NCBI RefSeq assembly: GCF_003265705.1
Contig: NW_020312828.1
Coordinates: 60,638,212 to 60,702,211 of the forward strand
Length of the DNA: 64,000 nt
Reading direction: 5' to 3'
Source of the DNA: Callorhinus ursinus
Lineage: Eukaryota > Chordata > Mammalia > Carnivora > Otariidae
Positions 1-33,147 of the stretch are shown one piece after another. The notes below the pieces were generated by a model, which was not told the origin of the DNA, made no database searches, and saw only the letters and a list, made by a program, of their open reading frames with translations. Made by a program: the position numbers and the translations under genes. The first letter of the stretch is position 1. Each line of letters begins with the position of its first letter.

Positions 1-383
1 TTTATTTCTGTTTTGATCTATATAATTTCCTTTCTTGGGCTTTGTTTTCTTTTTCTAGTTTCTTTAGGTTTAAGGTTAAATTGCTTTGAGATTTTTCTTG
101 TTTCTTGAGGTAGACCTGTATTACTATAAATTTTCCTCTTAGAACTGCTTTTGCTGCATCTTCAAACTTTTGGACTGTTGTGTTTTCATTTTCATTTGTC
201 TCCATGTATTTTTTGGTCTCCCCTTTTATTTCTTGGTTGACCAACTTATTGTTTAGCAGCACCTTGCTTAGCTGGCACGTGTTTGTGTTTTTTCCAGTTT
301 TTTTTTCTTGTAATTGATTTCTAGTTTCATACTGTTGTCATCGGAAAAGATGAATGATAGGATTTCAGTCTTAAACTGTTCCA

Positions 384-806
384 TGAAAGGGACGTATATG
401 CAAAATGACCTCCAAAGGCTAAAGGAGATGAAGACTGGTGGAGACTGAAGAAGTCTGACAAATCCAGGTTGATGAAATATGGTTTATTAAGGGGACTTAT
501 GGACAGAAGCTTGTCTTTGATGGCTTCAAGACAAGTAGATCTCTGTAACCTCACCCCCCTTAACAGCCCTAGAGTCTGGGAGTACATGCTGGGGAAACAC
601 TGCACTGGAGAATGTTTAAGAATATATGTGTATCACAGTCATATCTCTAGAGCAGATCAAGGACATTATGCCCTATCTGGGTGTGGTGAGACCAAAAGAA
701 TCAGGGTGGAGGGAGCTGTATTTAAGACTTCTGGTCACAGAGAGGTCCTCATGGTAGATTTGTCCAAGATGGCATTAGTGTGGTTCACATATAAATGTAC
801 TGAGTT
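384..806 (-). mobile_element. LTR-like insertion inside the L1
   Basis: The L1 antisense text breaks after about 383 and resumes at TTTGTGGCCTAACAT near 811. The roughly 420 bp between is not L1. Read on the minus strand it has TTAAATA, an AATAAACC polyadenylation-like signal and a pyrimidine-rich end, the architecture of a solitary endogenous-retrovirus LTR. I could not confirm target-site duplications or name the family. It carries no retroviral gene. Confidence 0.4.
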
Positions 807-1789
807 ATTTTGTGGCCTAACATGATCTATCCAGGAGAATGCTCCATGGGCACTTGAAAAGAATGTATTTTGTGTTGTTTTTGGATGGAATGTTCTTTAT
901 ATATGTTATGTCCATGTGGTCTAATGGGTCACTCAAAGACCTTTTCCTTACTGATTTTCCGCCTAGAAAATCTCTCCATTGTTACATGGAGTGTTAAAAT
1001 CCTGCACTATTATTGTATTATTGTCAATTTCTCCCTTTATGTCTGTTAACTTGCTTTATGTATTTAGGTTCTCCCATGTTGGGTGGATAGATAGTTGTTG
1101 TTATGTCTTCTTGTTGGATTGGTCCCTTTATCATTATGTCACGCCTTGCCTTTGGTCCCTTTATCATTATGTAATGTATTTTGTCTGACAGAAGTATTGC
1201 TACCTTGGCCTTTTTTTTTTTTTTTTCACCTATATGGAATATCTGTTTTCATCCCTTCACTTTCAGTCTGTATGTGTCTTTAGGTCTAAAGTGGGTCTTT
1301 TGTAGGTAGCATATAGATGGGTCCTCCTTTTTAAAATCCATTCTCCACTCTATGTCTTTTGAATGGACCATTTGGACAATTTACATGTAAAGTAATACAT
1401 ATGTACTTACTGGTATTTTGTTAATTGTTTTTTGGTTGTTTTGTAGTTCTCTCTCTTCCTTTTTCTCTTGCCTTTTTTTTTTTTCCCTTTTGTAATTGAT
1501 GGCTTTCTGCAATGTTAGGCCTGGCTTTTTTTCATCAGAATAGCCAAAGAATTTCAGAAAGTAGGATGCAGAATTTTCTGTTAATTGTCATTAGAAATCG
1601 AAGTTCCATATAGTGAAGTATTGGAAAGACTGTTTTGAGTAATAAGGGATCAATTAACATAAAACTGATAACCATATTTCTCTGTCTCTCCATTTTACTT
1701 CACTTTCTGTGTTTGTTTCTGTGAATTAAGTGGAACAGTTCTCCTAAACTTCAAAGAATTGTCTTGTGTATGGTCGTCCGTAGACTGTG

Positions 1790-3130
1790 AGTGCCCGATG
1801 CCTTTCCCTGGCTGGCTAGAGCTGTGGCTGGTGTGGGCTGAATCTTGGGGCACTCTGTGCTGGGGCTGTCCTAGGGGGTATGGCTGGAGCTGAAGTGGGC
1901 ATGGGCTGGACTGGTCCTGAGGCACTCTTAGCATATGCTCTGGCAGGACAGCTGAAGCTTAAATGTGTTCAAGCCGGGGAGTTTCAGAGCTCTCTGTACA
2001 GAAGAGCCCCTGGTAAGACAGCTAAAGCTGAAGTGGGTACTAGCTGAGAGGCCCAAGGTTCTATGTGCAAAGGGCATATTGGCAGGCTAGCTGAACTGAA
2101 GTGGGTGTAAGCCAGAGTTTTCCAGCGTTCTCTGTGCAGAGGGTGCCTTTGCAGTGTGGCTGGAGTTGAGGTGAGGCATGGGCCAGGGGACTTATGGGTC
2201 CTCTGTATGGGGGCACCCTGGCATGATATAGCTGAAGAGGGCATGAGTCAGGGTGATCATGGGCCTCTGTGCAGAGGATGTCCTGGAACGACAGCTGAAG
2301 CTGAAGTGGGTGCAAGCTGGTGTGTCCTGGGATCCTCAGTGCAGGGAGTGCCATGGTGGGGCTACTGGAGCTGAGGCTGGTATGAGGCATGGTGGGGCCA
2401 CTGGAGCTGAGGCTGGGGTGTTCTGCACAGGGGGCACCCTGGTAGGGTGGCTGGAATCAAGGTGGGTATGGGCTGGGGGTTTCTGAGGTGCTGTGCACGG
2501 GGGGCAACCTGGTGAGGCAGCTGAAGTGAACTGGGAGGTCCCAGAGTACTCTGTGCTGGGGGTTCCCCAGCAAGTTATCTGAAGCCAAAGTCATGACCAG
2601 GAGTGTCCTGATGTGTGCTACCCTTGGGCTGTGTTGGGGGGCGGGTTTGGACTAGGGGGCTCCAGGCTCACTGAGGTGTAAGCTGGCTAGGGCACCCAGA
2701 CCCTACTTCCCGACCACCCTGTCAGTGTTGGGGGAATGTAAACCATGGTGCTTGCCAATCTGACTTGAGAGGTCCAGCAACCCCCCTGCTGTTCAGTGGA
2801 GTTATAGGGCTGCTGCTTTTTCTTGTTTCTCTTAAATTACAGCTTCTTTTTCTCTGCCCCAGGACATCCAGGACTGGCGTGGGCTAGGCTCCCAGGGCTC
2901 ACCGAGGTAACTGGCCGGCTCAAGTGCTGGGAATGTGCTGCTGTCTATCAAGGTGGACGGGGAATGTAAACCCCTGGGACCTAGAGAGTTCCAGAGGCTC
3001 TCCCATCATTTGGCAAGGTTCTAGGGCTGGGTCTTTTACATACTAGTTGCCATTTTAAACCAGGGCTCCTTTTCTGTACCCCAGGGCAGATCTGCTCAGT
3101 CCTCCAGTACTCCTCCTCCCCACCGCAGTT
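1790..3130 (-). repeat. Degenerate GC-rich repeat array in an L1 5' UTR
   Basis: On the plus strand the motif GCTGGAGCTGAGGCTGG, with its CTGTGCAGGGGGCACCCTGG partner, recurs many times at irregular intervals of roughly 60-100 bp. It looks like a decayed tandem array in the 5' UTR of the surrounding L1. The short open frames in this stretch have no family resemblance. Confidence 0.5.
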
Positions 3131-3350
3131 CACAGCATCAGGACGTGGGGATTCCGTTATCTTGCGTCCCTCTCCTGCTTCTGTGTATGGTGTCTTTTGT
3201 TGTGCAGGTGTTCAGTCAGCCCTCAGTTCTTCGGGAGGAATTGTCCTGAAAGTAGGTGTAGATTTGGTGTTCCTGAAGGAGGTGCGTTCAGGATCTCTCT
3301 ACATTGCCATCTTGGACCCTGAATCGAAGTTATTTTCCATCTTCTGAGAA

Positions 3351-3549
3351 TCTTTTCTGGACCACTCCCTAGATACTCCGGCATGCTATATTCTGGGCTC
3401 CTATCACTTTCATATTAGATTATAATTTCTCCTTAAGTCTGTTTTACCATAGGTGGGTGTGCCTCAAAGAATCTTTGGGTTTGAGTATAATTGGTGCTTA
3501 GTAAACACTGGTTTTCCTATTACAAACAGCATTAAGCTATTGATGGTTG
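3351..3549. other. Unassigned spacer
   Basis: Nothing recognised between the L1 head and the SINEC, apart from a stretch near 3495 (GGTGCTTAGTAAACACTGG) reminiscent of an old L2/MIR tail. Confidence 0.4.
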
Positions 3550-3564
3550 AAGCCTTGCTCTATC

Positions 3565-3750
3565 ATTTTTTAAAGATTTTATTTATTTACCAGAGAGAGA
3601 GAGCACAAGCAGCGGTGAGCGGCAGGCAGAGGGAAAAGCATGCTCCCCACTGAGCAAGAAGCCCGATGCAGGACTTGATCCCAGGACAACTGGGATCATG
3701 ACCTGAGCCGAAGGCAGATGCTTAACCTACTGAGCACCCCAGGCATCCCG
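3565..3750 (-). mobile_element. SINEC, minus strand
   Basis: Poly-T then AGATTTTATTTATTT at the left, and the tRNA-derived head at the right end. Flanked by duplications AAGCCTTGCTCTATC (3550) and AAGCCTTGCTGTATC (3752) with one mismatch. It lies 3' of RAD21. Confidence 0.93.
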
Positions 3751-3766
3751 TAAGCCTTGCTGTATC

Positions 3767-4214
3767 TTAAGCATAAGGTCATAAGTGTCTTAAAGCTCAC
3801 GGTTGGGAGCAGGATAAGTATCGAATGCATAGGAAGGTACACTCCAAGTTACTGCCCTGGCTTGCATCAGGCTTCTCAGATGGACCCAGGAAATCTCCAG
3901 TACATGCTCACTAGCATACACTGACAGGCATATCACAATTCGTAGGTACTTAGCGGTTACAGGGATAGATCTGTGCCCCCCAGATTCCTCAGGACAAACC
4001 ATTTGTTACTTCCATTTTAATCTTAGATCTGTAACGTCGATGATGTGTATTAGAACATACTATCAAAGTTTCAGATCACATGGGCTCTTCTTTTAAAGAT
4101 ACTTTTTTTTTTTTTAAACAATTCACCTACTATTTGTATGGACAATTATTCTAGATAAGGCAAACAACAGATGAGGCCGATTTAACATTTTCCTGGAGGA
4201 ACATCATACTCCAA
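3767..4214. other. RAD21 downstream flank, unassigned
   Basis: Single-copy-looking sequence between the SINEC and the RAD21 cleavage site. No gene, RNA or repeat is recognised. Any transcription-termination region of RAD21 would fall here. Confidence 0.5.
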
Positions 4215-25746
<21,532 letters not shown>

Positions 25747-26319
25747 CTGAAAGGGAAAAAAAAGGTAATATAAATACCATATGAAAACAAGGATTTATCA
25801 AGACATATAAAAAAATCTGAAAATAAAAGTTTCCAATTCTTTTAAATATGAGAACTATGAAAGGTTTAAGTACAATACACCTTAAAAAAACAACCACCTA
25901 TCGCTTAGTTTTGAGAGGACAAGAAAAAGACCTCAAAATATTAAGAGCTGAAGGGAAAAGGGACAAAAGAGCCAAATCACTTTCATACTCCAAATAAAAG
26001 TGCCAGGGTTTTGTTTTGTTTTTTAGTAAAAATTGTCACCAGAAAACTCTTGTTCATTTTGAAATTCCGACGAGTGTTCATTCCATTCCTATCCTGATTA
26101 CTGACTGTGGAGTCTGACTCTGGCCAAATGCTAGATAATATGTTCTTCATGGCAAGAAAACTATGTCAAAGAAGGAAAACACTCAGGCACAGATATTAAT
26201 TAATGTGTAAATTGCCATTTTTCACAACCCCATTAACAATTGATACTCAGCTAGATGCTTTATACCATAACTGCTATCTCATGACAAGCACTATAATAAT
26301 AAGCATTTCATATTGTACC

Positions 26320-26400
26320 AGATAAAGATAAGCAGGTGGGTTGGCCCCATTTTCCAGGTGAGTAGTTTAGAAAAGCTGAGGATTAAAAAGTATTACATAT
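26320..26400 (-). repeat. MIR fragment, RAD21 intron 1
   Basis: CCCCATTTTCCAGGTGAGTAG is the antisense MIR core, diverged. Confidence 0.5.
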
Positions 26401-26804
26401 ATAGCTTTCCAAACTCAGGAACTTGAAAAGCACTTGTCCATAATTTAAATACTATATTCAGGACAATGACACAGTGTAACGTTTATCTTATGACTGAAAC
26501 AGCCTTAGTAGAAATACAAGCGTTATTCACATTTTATTTTTCTTTCAGCAAGCTATGAATAAATACATAAGAAAAAAAAAGGCAGCTTAAAAACTCCAGC
26601 TTGCAGAGTACATTAACTGTGCATGTTTCCTATATTTCCTGTGTTGTTAGTTCCCTTATATTATTTATTTTCCTTCTTTCACAGATTAAAAAAAATCTAT
26701 TTTGCCAGATGAATTTTTTTCTAAAATGCCCAGGACTAGAAGATATGTCATGTTTTTACAGAAATAAACTCAAGCACACCCGCAGCACATGAAAAGTACT
26801 TAAA

Positions 26805-28645
26805 CATTTTTAAAACATTTTTGATCCTGAAATAATTATAGATTCACAGGAGTCCCAGAAATAGTACAGAGAGGTCCCACTTACCCTTTAACCAGTCTCC
26901 CCCAATGGTGACACCTTACATACAGTATCAAAACCAGGACAGTGACACTGGTACAATGTGTATGTATGTATGTATAATTCTATGCCATTTTATCGCATGT
27001 GCAGATCTGCATAACCACCACTGTGAGGGAATAAAATGCAAAACTAATTCATCAACACAAAGCTCTCCCTCTCCTATCCCTTTAAATGTCACACCCATTC
27101 TTTCCTCTCTACCATTCTTAAGCCCCAGCAACCACCACTCTAGTTCTTCATCTCTAATTTTGTCATTTTGAGAATGTTATATAAATGGAATCATACAATA
27201 TGTGACCTTTTAGATTCAGTCATCTAACACTCTTTGAGATCCACCAAGGTTATTGCATGTATCAATAGTATGCTCCTTTTTATCACAGAGTAGCATTCCA
27301 GGAGATGGATATACCACTATTTGCTTTGTCAATCACCTACTGAAGGATATTTGGTTGTTTCCAGCTCGAGGCTGTTTCAAATAAAGCTGCTATAAATATC
27401 TGTGTATATAGACTTTTAGTGAACAGAGTTTTCATTTCTCTGGGACAAATGTCCTGACGTATGACTGCTGGGCAGCATGATAAGTGTTATGTTTAGTTTT
27501 AAAAGAAACTTCAACATTAACGCCTATCAAAATCCTAGTGACTTTTCTTTATAGCCATTCATAAGAAAATTTATATGGAAAGGCAAAGGAATGAGAATAG
27601 CTAAAACTATATTTTTTAAAAAAGAATACAGTGAGATGAATTTGTCTATCCAATTTCAAGATTTACATAGCTACAAAGTCAACATTGTTTGGCAGACAGA
27701 AAAACACACAGATCAATGAAACAGGGCAGGGAACCCAGAAATCCACATAAGTAAGTTCACCTGATTTTTCACAAAGATGAAGAAACTTGACAAAGGTGAA
27801 AGGATAGTCTTTTCAACAAATAATGCTTGGGTGATTGGACATCATCCACGGGGGGGGGGGGGGGCGAGAACCCTGATCCAAACCTCACACATTATATGAA
27901 AAGTAATTCAAAATAAATCATAGACTTAAATGTAAAAGTTTATAATTTTTAGGAAAAAAACCAGAGGGGAAAAACCTTTGGTATACATAAAGCTTGGTAA
28001 GTGTATTTATTTTTTTGAGAGAGAGAATGAGAGAGAGAGAGAGAGAGAGAGAGCGTGCGCGCGAGCTCACACAAGCAGGGGGAGCAGCAGAGGGAGAGGG
28101 AGAAGCACACTCCCCACTGAGTAGGCCCCTGGGATCATGACATGAGCCGAAGGCAGATGCTTAACTGACTGAGCCACCCAGGCGCCCAGTAAGAGCTTTT
28201 AGAAAGGACACCAAAAACATGTCCCATAAAGGGAAAAAACCCAATGAATTGACCTTTATCAAATTAAGAAATTTTGTTCTATGAAAGAGCTGAGAATGTA
28301 AAGGTACAATAGGGGAAAAAGTTTGAAAATGACACATCTGACAGGGACCTGGATCCAGAATAAAGAATTCTAAAAACTCAAGTAAAAAAATCTAATTAGA
28401 AAATGAACAAAAGAAATTTCACAGAAAAGGACATGCCAACGGCAAATAAGAACAAAAAAAGATGCTCACCATCACCAGTCATTAAGAAAATGCAAATTTA
28501 GACCCACTAGAGATCACTGCACATCTATTATAAGACCTAAAATAAAAAATAATGGCAACACCAAAGTCCAGTGAGGCTATGCAGAAGCTTCATCTCTTAT
28601 ACACTGCTAGTGGGAATAAAAATTCCTTTTTGAATTAGCTTAAAA
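26805..28645 (-). mobile_element. 5'-inverted L1 in RAD21 intron 1
   Basis: 26805-27495 is an L1 3' end in minus orientation (AAATAATTATAGATTCACAG through the GCTATAAATATCTGTG region). 27500-28645 is ORF2 in plus orientation, starting near the 'NAIPIK' equivalent and ending near GGGAATAAAAATTCC, interrupted by a SINEC. The two pieces meet at adjacent ORF2 positions, the pattern of twin-primed 5' inversion. Frames are decayed. Confidence 0.7.
28003..28188 (-). mobile_element. SINEC, minus strand, inside the inverted L1
   Basis: GAGA-rich left part with a GCGTGCGCGCGAG interruption. Ends GAGCCACCCAGGCGCCC. L1 text resumes on both sides. It inserted after the L1. Confidence 0.92.
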
Positions 28646-30059
28646 AAAGAAATCCAGAGTAAATAAACTCTAATTTTCATGTTTTTACAAACAGACTGTA
28701 AATTTTAAAACGAGAATTTTGCTTACTGTACTTTGAATTAAAAATTGTGCCCATTCTTTCCAGTGATGTACAGAAAATATATATTAAACATATCACAGGC
28801 AAGAGACTTCATGCCTGTCAAAAATGTTTGAAAGGGTGGAGGTGCAAAAGTAATTCAGTTAGGTTTGCCTCCTCTCCATTTTCCATCACTTAATGGGAGA
28901 GGGTTCTGAAATTCTCATTTGCTGAACCAGATGCTCCCAGGGGATCATTAATTTACCCTAGGAAAACTGTCTCCAAAGGAAAAAAAAAAAAGTCTTCATC
29001 AATTGCCCAATGTTGGGAACTCTTTTTCTCAAACGTGAAGTTAAGAAAAGAACTAAGGAATACGAAACTAGGAAGAATTCAGATCAAACACTCTAAGGTA
29101 GAAGAATTAAATAATAACACCTCAAGTGTATCTTGTCTTGCCCAGCAGTATTTTATAGTTCAAAATATGCTTCCCAGAATCAAAGAACCTATGTTGCAAA
29201 GCAGTGCTTTTAAGCCTAAATGTTTGTTAGCATGAAAATTAAGCTGCATCTACAGCACTATAAAGTCTACAGGATTTTGTAGAAATTCAGTATGGCAGTG
29301 TGTGTTCTTAGAAATACCATCACTGTCATACACAAGAAGTCCCAAGTTTCACTGCAGAAGATAGCTGTGTTCCAATAAAAATCTCCTTAATATTTAGCTC
29401 TTAGAATATTGCCTGCTGCATGTCAACTACTAAATACGTGCTTAATGAATAAGGAAATGAGATACACCAAGTGATCTCATAATTGACACACGTAAAAAAT
29501 TCTGGAGATTTTAGAAATTAAAACTACTGGCGCTTTTCAACAGGTGTCAGTAGCTCATGGCCAGGACTTAAGCTCCTAGTCAAGAGTACCATGCCTAAAA
29601 TATCCCAGCTATGTGGAGGCAGAGATTCCTAAATAGATGTTTTCTTGGCATGGTATGGGGGTAACTAGAGCAGAGTGGTGCTAAAATTATTCTGGGAAAC
29701 AATTAGCAAGAGGAAATCACCCTAATAACTAAAGAAAGCCTGAAGCACAGTGGTGGATCAACTACTGGCTTATATCTAAATAAGAAGAAAGTGTAATCAT
29801 TGCTTTTAAACAATCTTTCTCCTTAGTATTACTGTACTTAACCAATCTTAAAAAATTGATTAATCTCTGTAGATTTTGAATTTCTGTAGATCTATGTTAA
29901 TCCTTTGCAAAAGATCTTAGCATAAAGCCTGCATTTGGTCCCAGAGCATAGCTTAGCAATTTCATGATTTCTCATTTTTTTTTCTAAAGCAGCAAACTTT
30001 TTCAATATATCCTAAAAAGTAATTTCATGTTTTCACAATATGAATTATGATATTTCATT

Positions 30060-30720
30060 CATCTGTTAGAAAACAGGGCAGGACAATGGCTGTACAAATT
30101 GGTATGACCTTCTCAAGGGCAATTTGCCAACATCTTATGAAAATCTCAAACATTCGTACTTTTAAACCAGAAACTGCACTTACAGTAATAATGCCAAAGA
30201 TATACATGGAGATGTAAAATATTAGTAACAACAAAAAAATCTTTAAAAAATTTCACTAAGATCTAAGAATTTTGTGTGTCCCTCTTCATGACAGTACTGG
30301 CCCATTTTACAGACTGGAAAACAGAGAAAAGAAGAGGACAATGTGCCAAAGGTCACTAGCATTTAAGGCAAGTGGAAACTTGAATTTCAGAACCCACACC
30401 TCTAACTGCAACACTGTGTTGCCCTACCAGCATGACTTTTAACGGCAAAATATTAGAAATGACTTAGCATCTTTTAACAAATACACCCATATAAGAGAAT
30501 TCCATGAGGCCTTAAACAATGATATACATACATGTATTTTAAAAAAAGGAGGGCTCTCTCTATATAACATATATTTAATGCACTTGCATAAAATATCTGT
30601 GGTGTACAAATGAAACTGATGACACTGGTTACCCTTTGGAAAGTGGGTCTGCTGGGAAAGTGAGACCAACCTTTTTGTACTGTTTAACTTGGAACATACA
30701 CAAATATCACGTACTCAAAG
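30060..30720 (+). mobile_element. Old L1-like fragment with an embedded MIR, RAD21 intron 1
   Basis: TTGGTATGACCTTCTCAAGG and CAAAATATTAGAAATGACTT fit the 3' part of an old L1. 30270-30420 reads as antisense MIR (GGCCCATTTTACAGACTGG). Assignment by pattern only. Confidence 0.45.
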
Positions 30721-30984
30721 TAAATACTATTATATTGGAAGTCAAGACACAATCCTCCTTTGCCATTAACAGGCAAGTTAAGCTGCTTACTCTGTGTGGT
30801 TCATTTTCATAAACACCTGGAAGATTGAAATTCAGGGATTTACTAACCTTGGAAAACATCTATACCTAACTCATGGAAGAATGTATCTCTTGGGGGTTGG
30901 GGAGTTTCTCAGGAACAGAAGCTATTTCCAACCCTGCACACTAGAGTTCCCCACCCTTTTGGTACTAACATTCTTTGAACGAGA

Positions 30985-31135
30985 GATTTACAATCAGAAG
31001 GTCCTAGATTCAAATTCTTCTCCCTCTTTAGTTGTTTAGTAAGGGTTAAAAGTTACTTAACATTTGAGTCTTAGCTTTCACATCCATAAAACGAGGATAT
31101 TTACCAAACAGGATTATGAGAATGAAATAGAACAG
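30985..31135 (+). repeat. MIR fragment, RAD21 intron 1
   Basis: TCCTAGATTCAAATTCTTCT, then CACATCCATAAAACGAGG and GGATTATGAGAATGAAATAG, follows the MIR core in order. The remaining 28.65-32.2 kb of intron 1 shows nothing else recognised, beyond a run of 13 G at 32147. Confidence 0.6.
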
Positions 31136-33003
31136 CAAACCAACACAATCCCACTGCAGATGTAAATAAACAGTAATTCTGAAGAAAATCTCACAGCAGA
31201 GCATATACAGGTCAGCATGATTATGCTTAACAATCTGACATCACATTTAAACAAATAACACAAAACCTGTATTTCTCAAAAATCAGAAATTCCCCTTCTG
31301 CACAAAACTGTAAAAGATAAAATTTCTCAGAATATGTGTTCCAATAAATAGAAATTCATCAGGAAAGAAATAATCAACTTTAAGAATACTTTAAACATAT
31401 GCCACTCTAAGTGGAAAACTTAATTCTAGAGCGTACTGTGTTCTTTATAAACAACAAAAAAAGTAAATTAGGTTACCCTCTACCGATGTTAAGTCTAACT
31501 TTGTATAAAAAGCACTATGTCCATCAGTTATGCACTGCTGTCACCTCAACCATTTACGAACTGTTAAATAATTTAATCACTGGATATGGTATACATCCTC
31601 ATCAGTGTCTTTTGAAAAATAATTATGAGATGCCTCCAACATTAAAAAAAGGACATTTAATGACTCTACAACTTAGGAAAGCTTCTCCAGCCCGTCTCCA
31701 AAATTCTGCCGACTCACACAGGTCACTGGCATTTGCATTCATTTTATGAAAATAAGAGTTTTTTTCTGGATTTCAGTGATGATTCTAAACAGCGTTATAA
31801 GAGCAAATATTAACTTTCGCTTGCAAAGAGAGCCGATAAACACAAGCCTTTACCAGAAAGCCTTAAAAACACAAGCGCGTTTGTGAACGCTTAAGACGGC
31901 CTAACAAATCATAGGGTGGGCAGACAAACCCTCCAGCGTTTCCTTCTTTCAAATTTGAAGAAGGCCGCTAGGTCTGGCAGCACAAGTAGACAGTGTCACC
32001 CCACTCTATCACAGCAGATCAATCGCAAAGCCTTTCCCGGCGAGCAAATAGACGTCAAGCATTTGTCAGAAACACACACCTTCCCAAAGCGTCTCTACAT
32101 CAGTATCAAAACACTCAATATCCCTAATCATTAGAAAAGTCGAGGCGGGGGGGGGGGGGAACCAATTATGCTAATTTCCTAAAAATCAGAAGCAACTTCC
32201 CTTGGTCGGGTTTTCTGTTGGTCTGTCCAGTATGTAATATTCCCAACGTAAAATTTTTCCTTTAAAAAAGGGGAGGGGAAGCAGCAGCAGTCCCTGGAGA
32301 GGGGCCCGCCGCAGTGATGCCGTCGCACAGCGCCCGCAAGGGCAAGGCCCGCACGTCTCCGACCCCCGCACCCAAGCTCTGCGAACGGTTGCTGTCCCTT
32401 CGAGCTGCCATCGCGGGCGCCGACCCGCCGCCGCCTCCCGCCCCGCGTCTTCCTAGACAGCCATTTTTACCGGAGTAGGCGGCCCAGTCCCCAGAGCGGG
32501 CTCGTTCAAACCTCCGCCTCTCCCTCCGCGGCCCAGGGTTTCCTCTACCTCCTCCGGGAGATGCGGCTCCCGAGGGACTGGCGGAGTAACGGCTTTTTCG
32601 GCCTTGGAACGGACCAGAACCATTTGTTACCGAACAAGCGATAACGCGGGCCCAGACTGCGCGGGTCCTGGCCGAGGGCGGGCCCGGGGGAAGAGGCCTG
32701 GGCGGGCGGCGCTGCCGTTCCGGAGCTTGGAGGGTGGCAGCGCGGCCACCATCCCGGGGCGCGGCGAGCGCTCTTCTCCCTCGCTTCCCCCGCCCCCCCA
32801 GAGTCCGGTTCCTAGACTGCAAGACGGCAGGGAAGGGGTAGGCGGAGGGAGCCCGAGGATAAGAGGGGCTGGCCGAGTATCTTACCTTGCTCTCCGCCGG
32901 GAGCTGGGCGGGCTGGGTGGCCTGGGGAGGGGAAAAGGGTCGGGGGAGGGGGCGGGGAAAGGGGGGGAGCCCCTGTGAGGTGTAGCTTCGGAGCAGCTCC
33001 CGC

Positions 33004-33076
33004 CGCAGCCACAGCCACCGCCTCCTTTCCGATTCACTCAAACAAACAAGATGGCTGCCGTTACGCCGCGGCTCTT
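33004..33076 (-). ncRNA. MIR3610: Position orthologous to microRNA hairpin MIR3610
   Basis: Read on the minus strand, the segment begins AAGAGCCGCGGCGTAACGGC, continues through CAGCCATCTTGTTTG and then has GAATCGGAAAGGAGGCGGTG at 33035-33016. This agrees closely with the human mir-3610 precursor and mature sequence as I remember them, including the seed. The 3' end of the mature region differs: human has GCGCCG where this has GCGGTG. Whether a microRNA is processed here is unknown. The sequence may be conserved because it is RAD21 exon 1 and promoter. Confidence 0.5.
33048..33059 (+). promoter_or_regulatory. YY1-like element in the RAD21 5' UTR region
   Basis: AAGATGGCTGCC matches the extended YY1 motif common just downstream of housekeeping transcription starts. 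It lies within the equivalent of the human MIR3610 hairpin. Motif-only evidence. Confidence 0.4.
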
Positions 33077-33135
33077 CCTGCCGCCCAAATCCTCGGTTCA
33101 AATCGGCAGGATGTTTACGGTCAAAATGGTACCTA

Positions 33136-33147
33136 TGCGCCTGCGCA
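33136..33147 (+). promoter_or_regulatory. NRF1-like palindromic element
   Basis: TGCGCCTGCGCA matches the NRF1 consensus (YGCGCAYGCGCR) except for one central base. It sits at or just upstream of the inferred start of exon 1. A second related copy on the other strand is at 33172-33183. Motif-only evidence. Confidence 0.45.

Larger units (their letters stand above)
1..3345 (-). mobile_element. Old L1 retrotransposon, 5' part, minus strand
   Basis: Bases 1-340 read on the minus strand as L1 ORF2 after the endonuclease domain (FIVIQVYLKKQ context). About 811-1480 is ORF2 endonuclease domain, with frame breaks. About 1700-3345 is a GC-rich L1 5' UTR that starts with GGTCCAAGATGGC near 3317, the usual L1 head. 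ORF1, expected between the 5' UTR and ORF2, is not recognisable: only about 300 bp separates them. All frames are broken. The element continues past the left edge. Confidence 0.75.
32886..33140 (-). other. RAD21: RAD21 exon 1, non-coding 5' UTR
   Basis: The minus strand carries a strong donor, GAGCAAG|GTAAG, whose last exon base is 32886. It lies inside the CpG island about 7.1 kb upstream of the ATG exon. The transcription start is not visible as a TATA box. I place it roughly between 33080 and 33150 because the equivalent of the human MIR3610 hairpin (33004-33076) lies within or beside exon 1 in human. The right-hand coordinate is therefore approximate. Confidence 0.75.

Noticed and set aside
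1790..3130. Possible CRISPR-like or satellite array from regularly returning motifs
   Set aside because: Units are irregular, diverged and inside an L1 5' UTR. No constant repeat with unique spacers, and the organism is a mammal.
32720..32745. Possible CTCF motif in the RAD21 promoter (GGAGGGTGGCAGC)
   Set aside because: Only the GGTGGCA half fits; five positions of the core disagree.
32604..32978. 124-codon plus-strand open frame in the CpG island
   Set aside because: Same GC-rich composition effect. No family resemblance, and it overlaps RAD21 exon 1 in antisense.
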